Positions 25,866 to 33,526 of a DNA stretch of 51,701 bases are shown here, piece by piece. Numbering within the stretch: the stretch's first letter is position 1; each line of letters opens with the position of its first letter. The DNA is taken from the NCBI GenBank assembly GCA_020860715.1, contig JAJBTU010000020.1, positions 1-51,701 on the forward strand. Direction: 5' to 3'. The translations under genes were made by a program, and so were the position numbers. Origin of the DNA: Clostridiales bacterium (GTDB lineage: Bacteria; Bacillota; Clostridia; Lachnospirales; Lachnospiraceae). The notes under the pieces were generated by a model, which did not search any database, was not told the DNA's origin, and worked only from the letters and a program-made list of their open reading frames with translations.

Positions 25866-26669
25866 TCATATATGGCCCCGCATTCCCTTAAGTACAATAA
25901 TCTTGTTCGACAGATTCCGAACTGTAGGAATCTTCCCGATAACCCTGTAAACGGGCGCTATGATTTCCATACCCTCCACAAGGCTGTGCTCTTCCGCAAA
26001 CGCAAAGCCCGGCAGCAGCGCTGCCAGTGTCCTGCCGTCTTTCACGCCCCAGGAGAACTTCGCATGGCTGCCTTCAATAGACTTCTCCTTTACTGCCTTT
26101 ACGATGAAAGGAGTCATGGTTTCTACGAATACCGTAACATTCGGAAAATGCGCTGCAATAATGGCGAAAATTTGTTTGACATCTGGCTCTGTCAGATACA
26201 TAGTCAGCCCTTCCAGGATGACCAGCACGGGCTTCCCATCGGCGGCAATGCAACTGGCCCAATACGTCTCCATAGCGGAGTCGGCAATCTGCGTGATAAC
26301 TCCCTCCTCCGGCAGCAGTTTCTCTCGCAAAGCCATTACTTCCGGCAAGTCCAAATTGTACCAGTGGGAATAGCCTTGCATCCGATAACAGCGGGTGTCC
26401 AGCCCACAGCCGAGGTTAATTACAACAGCACCTGGATGCTCATTCAAATATTCGTTCACCATCCGGTCAAGCACCAGCGTCCGGGCGATCACGCCGCTGG
26501 ACATGGTTTTATCCTTTTCCGCAAGGGAAAAATCGTAATCCAGACGGGAGACAAGCTCCACTGCCTTTTCATCCACAATTTTATGATTTTGTTTTTGTGT
26601 TTCCTGCGCACGGGCAAACACCGTTTGCAGCATAGTCTCCGGCACGCCGGTCAATGTGATTTTTTCCAT
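25866..26669 (-). CDS. LCMT/TcmP-like SAM-dependent methyltransferase
   Basis: 267 residues. VVINLGCGLDTRCYRMQ is motif I of the leucine carboxyl methyltransferase family, followed by NLDLPEVMALREKLLP and a YLTEPDV...FVETMTPF region. The family methylates carboxyl or hydroxyl groups of small molecules or proteins. GAGGT lies just upstream of the ATG. Its start overlaps the end of the previous methyltransferase by 89 bp in another frame, which is more than usual coupling. Confidence 0.8.
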   Translation of the reverse strand: MEKITLTGVPETMLQTVFARAQETQKQNHKIVDEKAVELVSRLDYDFSLAEKDKTMSSGVIARTLVLDRMVNEYLNEHPGAVVINLGCGLDTRCYRMQGYSHWYNLDLPEVMALREKLLPEEGVITQIADSAMETYWASCIAADGKPVLVILEGLTMYLTEPDVKQIFAIIAAHFPNVTVFVETMTPFIVKAVKEKSIEGSHAKFSWGVKDGRTLAALLPGFAFAEEHSLVEGMEIIAPVYRVIGKIPTVRNLSNKIIVLKGMRGHI

Positions 26670-27282
26670 ATTTACCTCGTTTCTGTTTCACTCCCTCTGC
26701 ATAGGCCAGCGTGATCCGAGCGGACATTTCCTCCAGCATCACCACATTCCAGCCGTTGGCTTCAAGAAACGCCCGGTACTCCGTCGTGCTCCACTGGTGT
26801 TCCAATTTGACGCCGGCGATACTGATGATCTTCGACCATATGGCGCTGACGGCTCCTTTTTGATGGTTTACGAAGTTCGGCGCGATCAGAAGCCCGTCAT
26901 CCTTCAAAACCCGGTCTATTTCCCGCAGCGCTTTCTCCGGGTTCGGAACAATGTGCAGGGCGTTGGCGATAATCACTGCGTCAAAGGAATCGTCCCCATA
27001 GGGAAGATGTTCTGCATCCGCCACCTCAAAGCGCAGGTTTTCTGGGCATCTGCCCTTCTTTGCTTCCCTTATCATCCCATCCGAGTAATCCGTGGCAATC
27101 ATTTTATGTGTGGCATGTGCGACGTGCTTTGCCAGCAGGCCGGGACCGGTGGCGACCTCCAGCACGTCCTTTCCCTGAATGACCTGCGTGATGCGCTCAT
27201 ACATCAGGGCGTATGCTCTCCGGTCGCCCCGCATGGCTTTTTCATAAATTGGAGCGTAAATGTCCCATATCTTTTTATTCAT
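26581..27282 (-). CDS. UbiE-like class I methyltransferase
   Basis: 233 residues from MNKKIWDIYAPIYEKAMRGD; the frame upstream lacks a start site. Motif I is DVLEVATGPGLLAKHV, then D in ATDYSDGM, and DSFDAVIIANALHIVPN (motif IV). The last 30 residues (VKQKRGKYGKNHIDRRAGDY) translate the ribosome site and start of the next gene, so the natural end has probably been lost to a small frameshift. Substrate unknown; the family methylates quinones, lipids and small molecules. Confidence 0.78.
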   Translation of the reverse strand: MNKKIWDIYAPIYEKAMRGDRRAYALMYERITQVIQGKDVLEVATGPGLLAKHVAHATHKMIATDYSDGMIREAKKGRCPENLRFEVADAEHLPYGDDSFDAVIIANALHIVPNPEKALREIDRVLKDDGLLIAPNFVNHQKGAVSAIWSKIISIAGVKLEHQWSTTEYRAFLEANGWNVVMLEEMSARITLAYAEGVKQKRGKYGKNHIDRRAGDYAANGVCPCAGNTKTKS

Positions 27283-27418
27283 CGCAAAAATCCCTCTCCA
27301 TCGTGTACATCGTTCCGCCGCCATTTATCGGCGTTTTCGCCGTTTTCTTCATGCCGCAGGAGACGTATTTTTTACTTTCAGCTCTGTGTCTGTGTCCAGA
27401 ACACAGGGGCTCCAGACT

Positions 27419-27742
27419 TCAATTTCCGTTTCCATCAAAATCTAAAAGCGAAAGCATGGTCTGATGCCCCTTATCCATCATTCCGCCGCCGCCAAAAGCA
27501 TACTGCCTGCGTATCCATTCCATCCAGCCGATAAAGGCGATCAATGCTGTCAGGGCAACAATAAAGATGATGCCGAGTACGGTAATGTGGAAAACTGTAA
27601 ACGACAAAACGGCAAGAATCAGTGCCGCAAGTGCAAAGCCGCCGACCATGTAGAATACTGGACGTGACATCTATGTTCCGTATTGTTCTCCATGAGTGCA
27701 GAGACGGATGGAGGACTGTGATGTGTTTTTCTGTTTATCCAT
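27419..27742 (-). pseudogene. N-terminal part of a membrane-anchored methyltransferase, nonsense codon and 3' deletion
   Basis: AAGGAG then ATG (27742) gives MDKQKNTSQSSIRLCTHGEQYGT, a TAG at 27673-27671, then in the same frame MSRPVFYMVGGFALA and two transmembrane helices, ending GGGGMMDKGHQTMLSLLDFDGNGN at 27419. In ICE methyltransferases of this type the text runs straight on to the VLEVGCG SAM site. So the gene is cut by an in-frame stop and its catalytic domain is deleted. The second half alone (27670-27419) may still be translated as an 83-residue membrane peptide. Confidence 0.65.
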
Positions 27743-27765
27743 AGTAATAACTCTCCTTGTATACG

Positions 27766-27781
27766 TAGTTAGACATAACTA
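27766..27781 (-). promoter_or_regulatory. Palindromic operator at the cargo promoter
   Basis: TAGTTAGACATAACTA has arms TAGTTA/TAACTA around GACA and lies just downstream of the -10 at 27788, the classic place for a TetR- or MarR-type repressor. The repressor gene is not nearby. Confidence 0.5.
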
Positions 27782-27787
27782 ACTCGT

Positions 27788-27816
27788 ATTATACAGCACA
27801 GTGAGCAGAAAAACAA
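27788..27816 (-). promoter_or_regulatory. Promoter of the methyltransferase cargo cluster
   Basis: On the minus strand TTGTTT (27816-27811), 17-bp spacer, perfect TATAAT (27793-27788). It reads into the broken methyltransferase and the genes beyond. Confidence 0.7.
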
Positions 27817-27909
27817 TAGCTAATCCGAGAATTTTTTGAACTTTTCCTCAGCAACGAGAGCAGTACGAGAAAAAAAGGCAGCGTCGCAGCTGCCCCAAAC
27901 TCGTGTGCT

Positions 27910-27972
27910 TTACGCCTGAATCTCTGTGCCATCTTTAAACGTCACCCGGACATCTTCATTCGAATAAACGAG
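27910..27972 (-). pseudogene. Recombinase C-terminal scrap
   Basis: Twenty codons open on the minus strand (LVYSNEDVRVTFKDGTEIQA then TAA), with the RVTFKDGTEI end typical of serine-recombinase tails. An upstream stop and no start show it is a remnant. The region 27817-28030 holds nothing else recognised. Confidence 0.4.
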
Positions 27973-28030
27973 CTAGATCTATTTTAACTCTAAATAAAGT
28001 AGGAGGTATTAATTACCAAGGATTCTGTCA

Positions 28031-28072
28031 AAAATGCAATCAGGGAGCACTCGCATCACCTGATTGCATTTT
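28031..28072 (-). terminator. Terminator after the ORF6N gene
   Basis: Perfect 14-bp stem AAAATGCAATCAGG / CCTGATTGCATTTT with a 14-nt loop; the A/T ends give T tracts on both strands. Confidence 0.82.
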
Positions 28073-28087
28073 GTCTATAACTTTCAT

Positions 28088-29068
28088 TTATTCTTCTGTT
28101 TCTAATTCCAGGCGCTGTAAAATATCCCGGACCACACTCTCATCCTGAAGCAAATTCACAGCGAAACACTTCGTCCCGGCGTCTTTCAATGAAGCACCTA
28201 TATGATATGCAATCTTATCATCCATGATCAAAAATCTGTCATGGAACGCCTTCGTATATTTTACGGTCAGAGGCGGATATTGGGCATTAAATTTTTTTAT
28301 ATCTGCTTCACTCAATTTTGTCTTTTCATGCGTATAAATAACAACAGAGACACCATCATTCTTTTTACAGAGAAGATTTAACGTACCCACATCCACATAC
28401 CCGTCAATCAATGTGATTTTCCTGTCTGCTTTCCGAATCAGATCGACAAGCAGCTCAAATGCGTCGTAAATCTGGCCTTCGAAGAAAACTTTTTGAGCCG
28501 GTTCTTCATGTTCTGATATGTATTCGAATATCTGCTCAAATCGTTCCTCCGTTTTCCTTTCAAAAACAGTCTGCTGAATTTCGGATTCAATCTGCCGTGT
28601 TTCAATACTATTGACTTTTTCCAATAAGAGCGTACTGTTTGCCAGATATTTCCGCATTTCCACAAAGGTCTTCATGATTCTAATGCTGACCTGAATCGCC
28701 ACTTCACTTCTCAATACAGCAGAAAGCATAGCAATTCCCTGTTCTGTATAAACAAGCGGCAATTTACGACGCCCGCCATGTGTGCTGCCTTCAGAACTTG
28801 ATATTCCATTTTGGAATTTCAAGTTTACAAATTCTTCTTTAGTAAGCTGAAAGCAGAAAGAATCATCAGGAAAACGTTTGGGGTTTCGTCTCATTGCTTT
28901 ATTCAGATTCCCTGTTTCCACCTGATAGAGCATTGCCAGATCGCTGTCTAACATAACCTGCTGTCCACGAACAACATAAATCAAACTGCGTATATCGGTC
29001 TGCACCGATTCGGCAACAGCAATATCTGTTTTTTCTTTTGTAATCATCTCATTATTTTCTGCTGCCAT
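28088..29068 (-). CDS. ORF6N DNA-binding protein with phospholipase-D-like tail
   Basis: 326 residues. The N-terminal ORF6N domain shows IYVVRGQQVMLDSDLAMLYQ, ETGNLNKAMRRNPKRFPDDF-type text and VYTEQGIAMLSAVLRS. A helical linker follows (residues 130-200). The C-terminal 120 residues resemble a PLD-fold half: KITLIDGYVDVGTLNLL and FHDRFLIMDDKIAYHIGASLK (H-D-R-F in place of a full HKD). ORF6N proteins are common in phages and mobile elements, with presumed DNA-binding and antirepressor roles. GGGAGG precedes the ATG. It has its own terminator, so it is probably a stand-alone gene. Confidence 0.85.
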   Translation of the reverse strand: MAAENNEMITKEKTDIAVAESVQTDIRSLIYVVRGQQVMLDSDLAMLYQVETGNLNKAMRRNPKRFPDDSFCFQLTKEEFVNLKFQNGISSSEGSTHGGRRKLPLVYTEQGIAMLSAVLRSEVAIQVSIRIMKTFVEMRKYLANSTLLLEKVNSIETRQIESEIQQTVFERKTEERFEQIFEYISEHEEPAQKVFFEGQIYDAFELLVDLIRKADRKITLIDGYVDVGTLNLLCKKNDGVSVVIYTHEKTKLSEADIKKFNAQYPPLTVKYTKAFHDRFLIMDDKIAYHIGASLKDAGTKCFAVNLLQDESVVRDILQRLELETEE

Positions 29069-29220
29069 TGATTTTCCTCCCCATAAAATTTCTTCGGTGT
29101 TTTTTTATAGTATAGCACAAAGTGCTAAATTACGACAGTATCAGTTCTTTAATCTGCTCCATTTTCTTCCATTTTTCTTGTTGTCAGGACATCAACGTCC
29201 TCATTCATCGATGCACACAA

Positions 29221-29267
29221 AAAGGCATTCCGAACTCGCTCAAATTTGAGCGAGTTGGATGCCTCTT
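29221..29267 (-). terminator. Terminator after the interrupted membrane gene
   Basis: A perfect palindrome AACTCGCTCAAATTTGAGCG... (29233-29256) inside an AGGCAT/ATGCCT outer stem, with TTTTTG following on the minus strand. Confidence 0.75.
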
Positions 29268-29279
29268 TGCTTATCCGCG

Positions 29280-29657
29280 TCAGTATTTGATGAAGTCCAA
29301 CAGAATGGCTTTCAGCACCGCGATCTTCCCGATCAGCCACCCGGCAGCAAATAGGAGAATAAAGGCCACAAACCCTGTCGTCAGCATCTTTGCCGCCTCC
29401 GGCCCCGTGCAGATATTCATAAGGAAGCCAAGAACCGCAACCAGAAAACATACGCCGGAAAACATATAAAGGACTGCTCCGACGAAGCTGGTCAGAAAAA
29501 TGCCGAACCACTGCTTCCTGTCCGGCATTGCCATTTATGCCGGACGCAGGCCGCGCCATCGCCCACTGGCGATTCTGCATGCGCGGCTCTCCACTACAGT
29601 CATAATCACCGCCATTGGAAGAGCCAGGAGCTTCAAAGATAATTTCAACAGGGTCAT
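29280..29657 (-). pseudogene. ICE small transmembrane protein gene split by a hairpin repeat
   Basis: GGAGG and ATG (29657) start MTLLKLSLKLLALPMAVIMT; after VV the frame enters a 78-bp structured repeat, reads ESRACRIASGRWRGLRPA and stops (TAA 29537-29535). A new ATG at 29534 continues in the same frame as MAMPDRK then QWFGIFLTSFVGAVLYMFSG and two membrane helices. Small TM proteins of Clostridia ICEs read MTLLKLSLKLLALP... directly into QW-GIFLTSF, so the original gene spanned both sides. The downstream half (84 residues) may still be made. Confidence 0.7.
29513..29590 (+). repeat. Double-hairpin repeat, copy 1 (inserted in a gene)
   Basis: 78 bp: hairpin TCCGGCAT/ATGCCGGA, then GACGCAGGCCGCGC, inner stem ATCGCC/GGCGAT and closing GCGCGGCTCTCC. 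CCACT flanks it on both sides (29508-29512, 29591-29595). It shares order and sequence with copies at 50850 and 51346. Its length keeps the frame of the host gene except for its own TAA. Confidence 0.65.
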
Positions 29658-29669
29658 GTCAGCGCCTCC

Positions 29670-29981
29670 TTACTTATCCGATTTAAAATATCTTTTGCCG
29701 TACCGCTCGTAGACTTCCTGCGTCAGCATCATTCCAAGGGAAAGCCCGTAGTAAAAATGTTCTTCCTGTGCGTAGCTCTGGCTGTCGTACATCGCGTCCC
29801 GGATTTTTTCGAGCTGCTGTCTGTCTTCACTGTTCAGGCGATCATACAGATCATCGTACAGCGTTTTCTTCTCTTTTTCTGCCTGCTTGTAGCGTTCATC
29901 CTTGCAATTGATTTCTTCCCTTGGATAAATGCGCCCGTCATAAAGTAATTCCATGATCATTTTCTTCTTCTCCTTATTCAT
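29670..29981 (-). CDS. DUF6809 family protein
   Basis: 103 residues, highly charged and helical: MNKEKKKMIMELLYDGRIYP, a Lys/Glu-rich helix and HFYYGLSLGMMLTQEVYE. This short protein occurs beside TnpV in Clostridia transposable elements; no function is known. Its ATG overlaps the tnpV end by 8 bp, so they are cotranslated. Confidence 0.8.
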   Translation of the reverse strand: MNKEKKKMIMELLYDGRIYPREEINCKDERYKQAEKEKKTLYDDLYDRLNSEDRQQLEKIRDAMYDSQSYAQEEHFYYGLSLGMMLTQEVYERYGKRYFKSDK

Positions 29982-30363
29982 ATACGATCTCGGTCAGAAC
30001 GATTTCCTCTGCCCGGCTCTGGATGCTGCCCATTGACTGCACCCATTTCCACCAGTTGTTTTCTTTCAATTCCTCGGTCACTCCCTCGCCTGCTTTCATC
30101 TGGTCGATAAGCTGCTCATATCTTGCCTGTGCCTGCTCGTCAATGTCAGCCAGATAACTTTTCATCCTGCCGGAAAGCGTGAGTTCTGTGCAGATATTCG
30201 GACGATGCTCATTCAGATACCGAAATCGCATCTGTCCCCATTTCCCGATGGATCTCTTTTCTTCTGGCGTATCCAGCCGTAAATCCGGAATGTAATAATC
30301 CCCGACCAGCACGTAATCCAGTCCGTTTTCCTTGTCATGGATTCTCGGTCTTAAATTTCTCAT
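29974..30363 (-). CDS. tnpV: TnpV transposon protein
   Basis: 129 residues matching the TnpV family of Tn4451-like elements: GLDYVLVGDYYIPDL, GKWGQMRFRYLNEHRP, and NNWWKWVQSMGSIQSRAEEIVL. Role unknown, but it marks a mobile-element background. The gene overlaps DUF6809 downstream and follows symE at 38 nt. Confidence 0.88.
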   Translation of the reverse strand: MRNLRPRIHDKENGLDYVLVGDYYIPDLRLDTPEEKRSIGKWGQMRFRYLNEHRPNICTELTLSGRMKSYLADIDEQAQARYEQLIDQMKAGEGVTEELKENNWWKWVQSMGSIQSRAEEIVLTEIVYE

Positions 30364-30401
30364 AGCGTCATCTCCTTTTACGTTTTCATTCAGGCAAAAG
30401 C

Positions 30402-30596
30402 TCAGGAGTTTCTTCCGTCCGCCTGTGTGATGATAAGGATTCCATCCTCACATCTTACCCGCACCGTATCCCCGATTTTAAAACCAAGTGTCTGCATCCA
30501 GAGACCTTGAATGCGAAGCTGGGGCGTTGCTTTTCTTCCATAGCCTGCCGGAACCTCTCCGATCGTCAGCAGTCTGGAATCTTTTCCCATTGCCAC
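30402..30596 (-). CDS. SymE-family toxin-like protein
   Basis: 64 residues from GTG at 30596 (GGGAGG ten bases upstream); ATG at 30590 or GTG at 30608 are alternatives. AbrB-like SymE fold: ATPQLRIQGLWMQTLGFKIGD then VRVRCEDGILIITQAD. SymE of E. coli is an SOS-induced protein once described as an endonuclease-like toxin repressed by the antisense RNA SymR. Here a structured RNA with a terminator lies directly upstream instead. Confidence 0.75.
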   Translation of the reverse strand: MAMGKDSRLLTIGEVPAGYGRKATPQLRIQGLWMQTLGFKIGDTVRVRCEDGILIITQADGRNS

Positions 30597-30663
30597 GATG
30601 CCTTTCACCTCCCTCCGTCACACTGCCGGGCTTAATCGAAACGTTGCGACCGGAGGCAGGGTA

Positions 30664-30885
30664 TAAAAAAAGGACCCATCGGTCGTCAAGAAGCTCCGAT
30701 CAAGTCCTACCTTAAGTTCCATATTCAGTTGTGATCCCAAGGCATAGTGCGCCTGGAAATTGCCAGCGAACAGTCTGGATACCTTGTGTCATAATAATGT
30801 ACAAGGTTGATTTTTTACGTTTAAAACGGGCCCGTCCTAACCGAAAATGCCACCCTTCGCAGACATTTTTTTGTAGGACTAAATC
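30664..30885 (-). ncRNA. Structured RNA with terminator upstream of symE (raiA-like candidate)
   Basis: Minus strand. AGTCCTAC (30880-30873) pairs with GTAGGACT (30710-30703), closing a 178-nt domain. Inside are ACCTTGT/ACAAGGT, CTGG/CCAG and CCAGGC/GCCTTGG hairpins. The GTAGGACT strand overlaps the 5' arm of a terminator, GGACTTGATCGG with CCGATGGGTCC, then TTTTTTT. The two folds exclude each other. The size and branching recall the raiA motif; I cannot confirm that family. A single-hairpin 6S shape does not fit. It may be an independent RNA or a leader controlling symE. Confidence 0.68.
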
Positions 30886-30926
30886 AGCGGAAAGCCTTTA
30901 TTTATGCGGCTCTTGCTAACCTGACA

Positions 30927-32183
30927 CTAATATAGCACAATCCCCAGACCCTTTTTCACATAGCCACCTTCAAACTGCCTGCGCACTTTCCATGCATACC
31001 GGTTCTCCGGATTGATAAATTTGGCGTCCTCGAAATCAAGGATTTCCTGCACTTCTTCCGGATAATCCCGGTAAAATCCTTTCATAAATCCGATCACGTT
31101 GCGCGCAGCATGTGCCACCGAATAAAACTCTCCGTTTGGAACGGTGATATTGACTGTTTTCAGATCATAATGCGCCGCGTTCTTATAATTCTGTACAGCC
31201 TGTACCTGATCGCGGTCTGAGAAAGGTTCATCCGGCGTCGAGGCCAGCCAGCAAAGCAATAGCTCAGCAAACGCAGCGTCCTTCTCTTCCAGTCCGGCAG
31301 GCACAAACGGATTCAGGTCAAACATTCGCAGCTCAATGCGGTTGACTCCGTTTGCCTCCAGAGATTCAAGACGGTTTGGACCCGCCGGTTTCAGACGCAC
31401 CGGATAATACAATTCTGAGGGAGCCTGTATCCACTGATGCTGCACGTAATAGCGGAAGCTGTCCACATAGGCAGATATGCTTCCATAGTCAAAGACAGGT
31501 GTGAAAGCGTTCCAATAGCCCAGTTCGCTGCAGCGCACAGAGGCCAGTCCCTGAAATACATCCTGGTCAAACCGGCCTTTCTCCACATAAGAACAATCCA
31601 ACAGAGGGCTGGCCGCAGTCACTGCTGTCAAAATCCAGCCATAAGCAGCAACGCGTCTCGCCAGCGTCAGATATAATACATTTTTGTATTCGATAAAGTT
31701 TTCTTTTCCACTGCGCGCGAAGTCAACTCGCAGAAGTTCTTCATTGAAAGAATAATTGAAATGAATCCCGCAGAAAGTCATCTTATAGCGACCGTAACGT
31801 TCTGACAGATATTCCCGGTAGGTTGTTTTCCCTGTCTCCACCCCGCCAAACTGCGCGATCGGAATATCCCGTTCGCTGCGGATATATGACGGATTTGAAA
31901 ATGGCCAGAGATATTCACGGGGTGAAAGCTGTGCCAGAGTCTGCTGGATGCGTTCCGTATGCTCCGTCAGTTCCTCCAGCGCGGGACGAACCCCCGGCTG
32001 CACAGAGGTATTGATCTCTGTCTGGTTTTCACAAAAATCGCGGACAATATATGGATCATCCGGAAACGGATGCGGACTGTGAGAGAGGAACCCCTGCCCA
32101 TCAACGCGCAGGCCTTCCTTTTCCAGTCCGATATTTCCGGAAAGCAGCAGTTTCTTTAATTCCGATGAGTCAATTCGCAGCAT
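30927..32183 (-). CDS. gshA: GshA-type glutamate-cysteine ligase
   Basis: 418 residues, the gamma-proteobacterial/GshAB-type ligase: GLEKEGLRVDGQGFLSHSPHPF (metal/glutamate site), PFSNPSYI, GIHFNYSF, and a C-terminal YAWKVRRQFEGGYVKKG. It joins Glu and Cys using ATP, the first step to glutathione or gamma-glutamylcysteine. It is shorter than bifunctional GshAB and no ATP-grasp GshB domain or gene is in the window, so the product may be gamma-glutamylcysteine. No strong promoter was seen; neighbours are sulfur genes on the same strand. The 137-nt gap upstream holds no recognisable signal. Confidence 0.88.
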   Translation of the reverse strand: MLRIDSSELKKLLLSGNIGLEKEGLRVDGQGFLSHSPHPFPDDPYIVRDFCENQTEINTSVQPGVRPALEELTEHTERIQQTLAQLSPREYLWPFSNPSYIRSERDIPIAQFGGVETGKTTYREYLSERYGRYKMTFCGIHFNYSFNEELLRVDFARSGKENFIEYKNVLYLTLARRVAAYGWILTAVTAASPLLDCSYVEKGRFDQDVFQGLASVRCSELGYWNAFTPVFDYGSISAYVDSFRYYVQHQWIQAPSELYYPVRLKPAGPNRLESLEANGVNRIELRMFDLNPFVPAGLEEKDAAFAELLLCWLASTPDEPFSDRDQVQAVQNYKNAAHYDLKTVNITVPNGEFYSVAHAARNVIGFMKGFYRDYPEEVQEILDFEDAKFINPENRYAWKVRRQFEGGYVKKGLGIVLY

Positions 32184-32320
32184 ATACCTTTTACCTCTGA
32201 TTTTTCCTTACCTGCGGCGGATTTCATCCGCCCGCCGATGAAATTCTGTCTGATAATTTTCGTTCAACGAGTTACATTTGACTAATTTCACCAGTCGAAT
32301 CATGTCTGCTTTTCATTTCG

Positions 32321-33511
32321 TCATTTTTCCCGAATGGCTCGTCGCAGCTGCTCCAGGGCATGCTCCAGCGTAGCCCAGGGACAGGCCACATTTATGCGCT
32401 GAAACCCTTCTCCTGCTGGACCGAAGATGCTTCCGCTGTCCAGCCAGAGCTGAGCTTTATGAACAATCAGGTGCTCCAACTCGGAGCCGGTCAGCCCCAG
32501 CGCACGAAAATCAAGCCACACCAGATAGGTTCCTTCCGGCTCTGTCATGCGGATTTCCGGCAGCTCCCTGGCCAGATATTCTCTCAGATAAGTGATGTTT
32601 TTTTCAAGATAGGCCATGACCCCGCGGTACCAGGTCTCGCCGTACCGGTAAGCCGCTTCGCCGGCAGTCAGACCCAGAGTATTGAGCTGACTGTAGCCGG
32701 CAGCCGCAATCTGTCTGCGAAACTTTCTGCGCAAGGCAGAATCCGGAATAAACAGGTTGGACACCTGCAGACCCGCCAGATTAAAGGTCTTGGCGGGTGA
32801 TGTGCAGGTAATGGAAATTGCTTCGAATTCCGGCTTCAGGCCTGCGAACACCAGATGCCGGTTCTCACCATAGACAAAATCCTCATGGATTTCATCGCTG
32901 ACCACCAGAACCCCGTATCTCAGACACAATTCCCCTATGCGCAGCAGTTCTTCCCGCCGCCATACCCGCCCTACCGGATTATGCGGACTGCACAGAAGAA
33001 ACAGCTTCACACGGTTCTCCACAATCTTTCTTTCAAAATCGTCAAAGTCAATGTGGTAGCTGCCATCTGCACCCAGTATCAGATCACTGCTGACCACGCG
33101 GCGGTCATTATCCGCAATGACCTCTGAGAAGGGGTAATACACCGGCTGCTGGATGAGAACGCCATCCCCTTTCCGGGTAAATGCCTTCACCGCCATGGCC
33201 AGTCCAAAGACCACCCCCGGCGTTTTTACCAGCCACTCCGGCTTCACCTGCCAGCCGTGTCTGCGCTCCATCCATCCCGCCACCGCTTCGAAATAGCGTT
33301 CGCCGCTCTCTGTATAGCCAAAAATACCATGATCCACCCGTTCATTAAGGGCGTCCAGCACATAGCTGGATGTCGGAAAATCCATATCCGCTACCCACAA
33401 AGGCAGTACATCCTCCGGTTTCCCCCGGTGCGTCGCAAAGTCATACTTCAGGCAGTCTGTATGGCGCCGATCGACCACTCTGTCAAAATCCAGATTACGC
33501 TCTCCCTGCAT
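32321..33511 (-). CDS. MalY/PatB-type PLP C-S lyase / aminotransferase
   Basis: 396 residues from MQGERNLDFD (GGAGGG seven bases upstream; an earlier TTG overlaps the previous stop). Class I/II aminotransferase fold: LPLWVADMDFPTS, HNPVGRVW, SDEIHEDFVYG and the Schiff-base lysine in TSPAKTFNLAGL. MalY/PatB members cleave cystathionine or cysteine conjugates to release homocysteine or thiols. It starts 15 nt after the CGS-like gene stop, so the pair is one operon for trans-sulfuration. Confidence 0.87.
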   Translation of the reverse strand: MQGERNLDFDRVVDRRHTDCLKYDFATHRGKPEDVLPLWVADMDFPTSSYVLDALNERVDHGIFGYTESGERYFEAVAGWMERRHGWQVKPEWLVKTPGVVFGLAMAVKAFTRKGDGVLIQQPVYYPFSEVIADNDRRVVSSDLILGADGSYHIDFDDFERKIVENRVKLFLLCSPHNPVGRVWRREELLRIGELCLRYGVLVVSDEIHEDFVYGENRHLVFAGLKPEFEAISITCTSPAKTFNLAGLQVSNLFIPDSALRRKFRRQIAAAGYSQLNTLGLTAGEAAYRYGETWYRGVMAYLEKNITYLREYLARELPEIRMTEPEGTYLVWLDFRALGLTGSELEHLIVHKAQLWLDSGSIFGPAGEGFQRINVACPWATLEHALEQLRRAIREK

Positions 33512-33526
33512 GATTCCCTCCTTCAA

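Noticed and set aside
25803-27534. Two plus-strand frames of about 300 codons
   Set aside because: Antisense to two methyltransferases with SAM motifs; both lack start sites.
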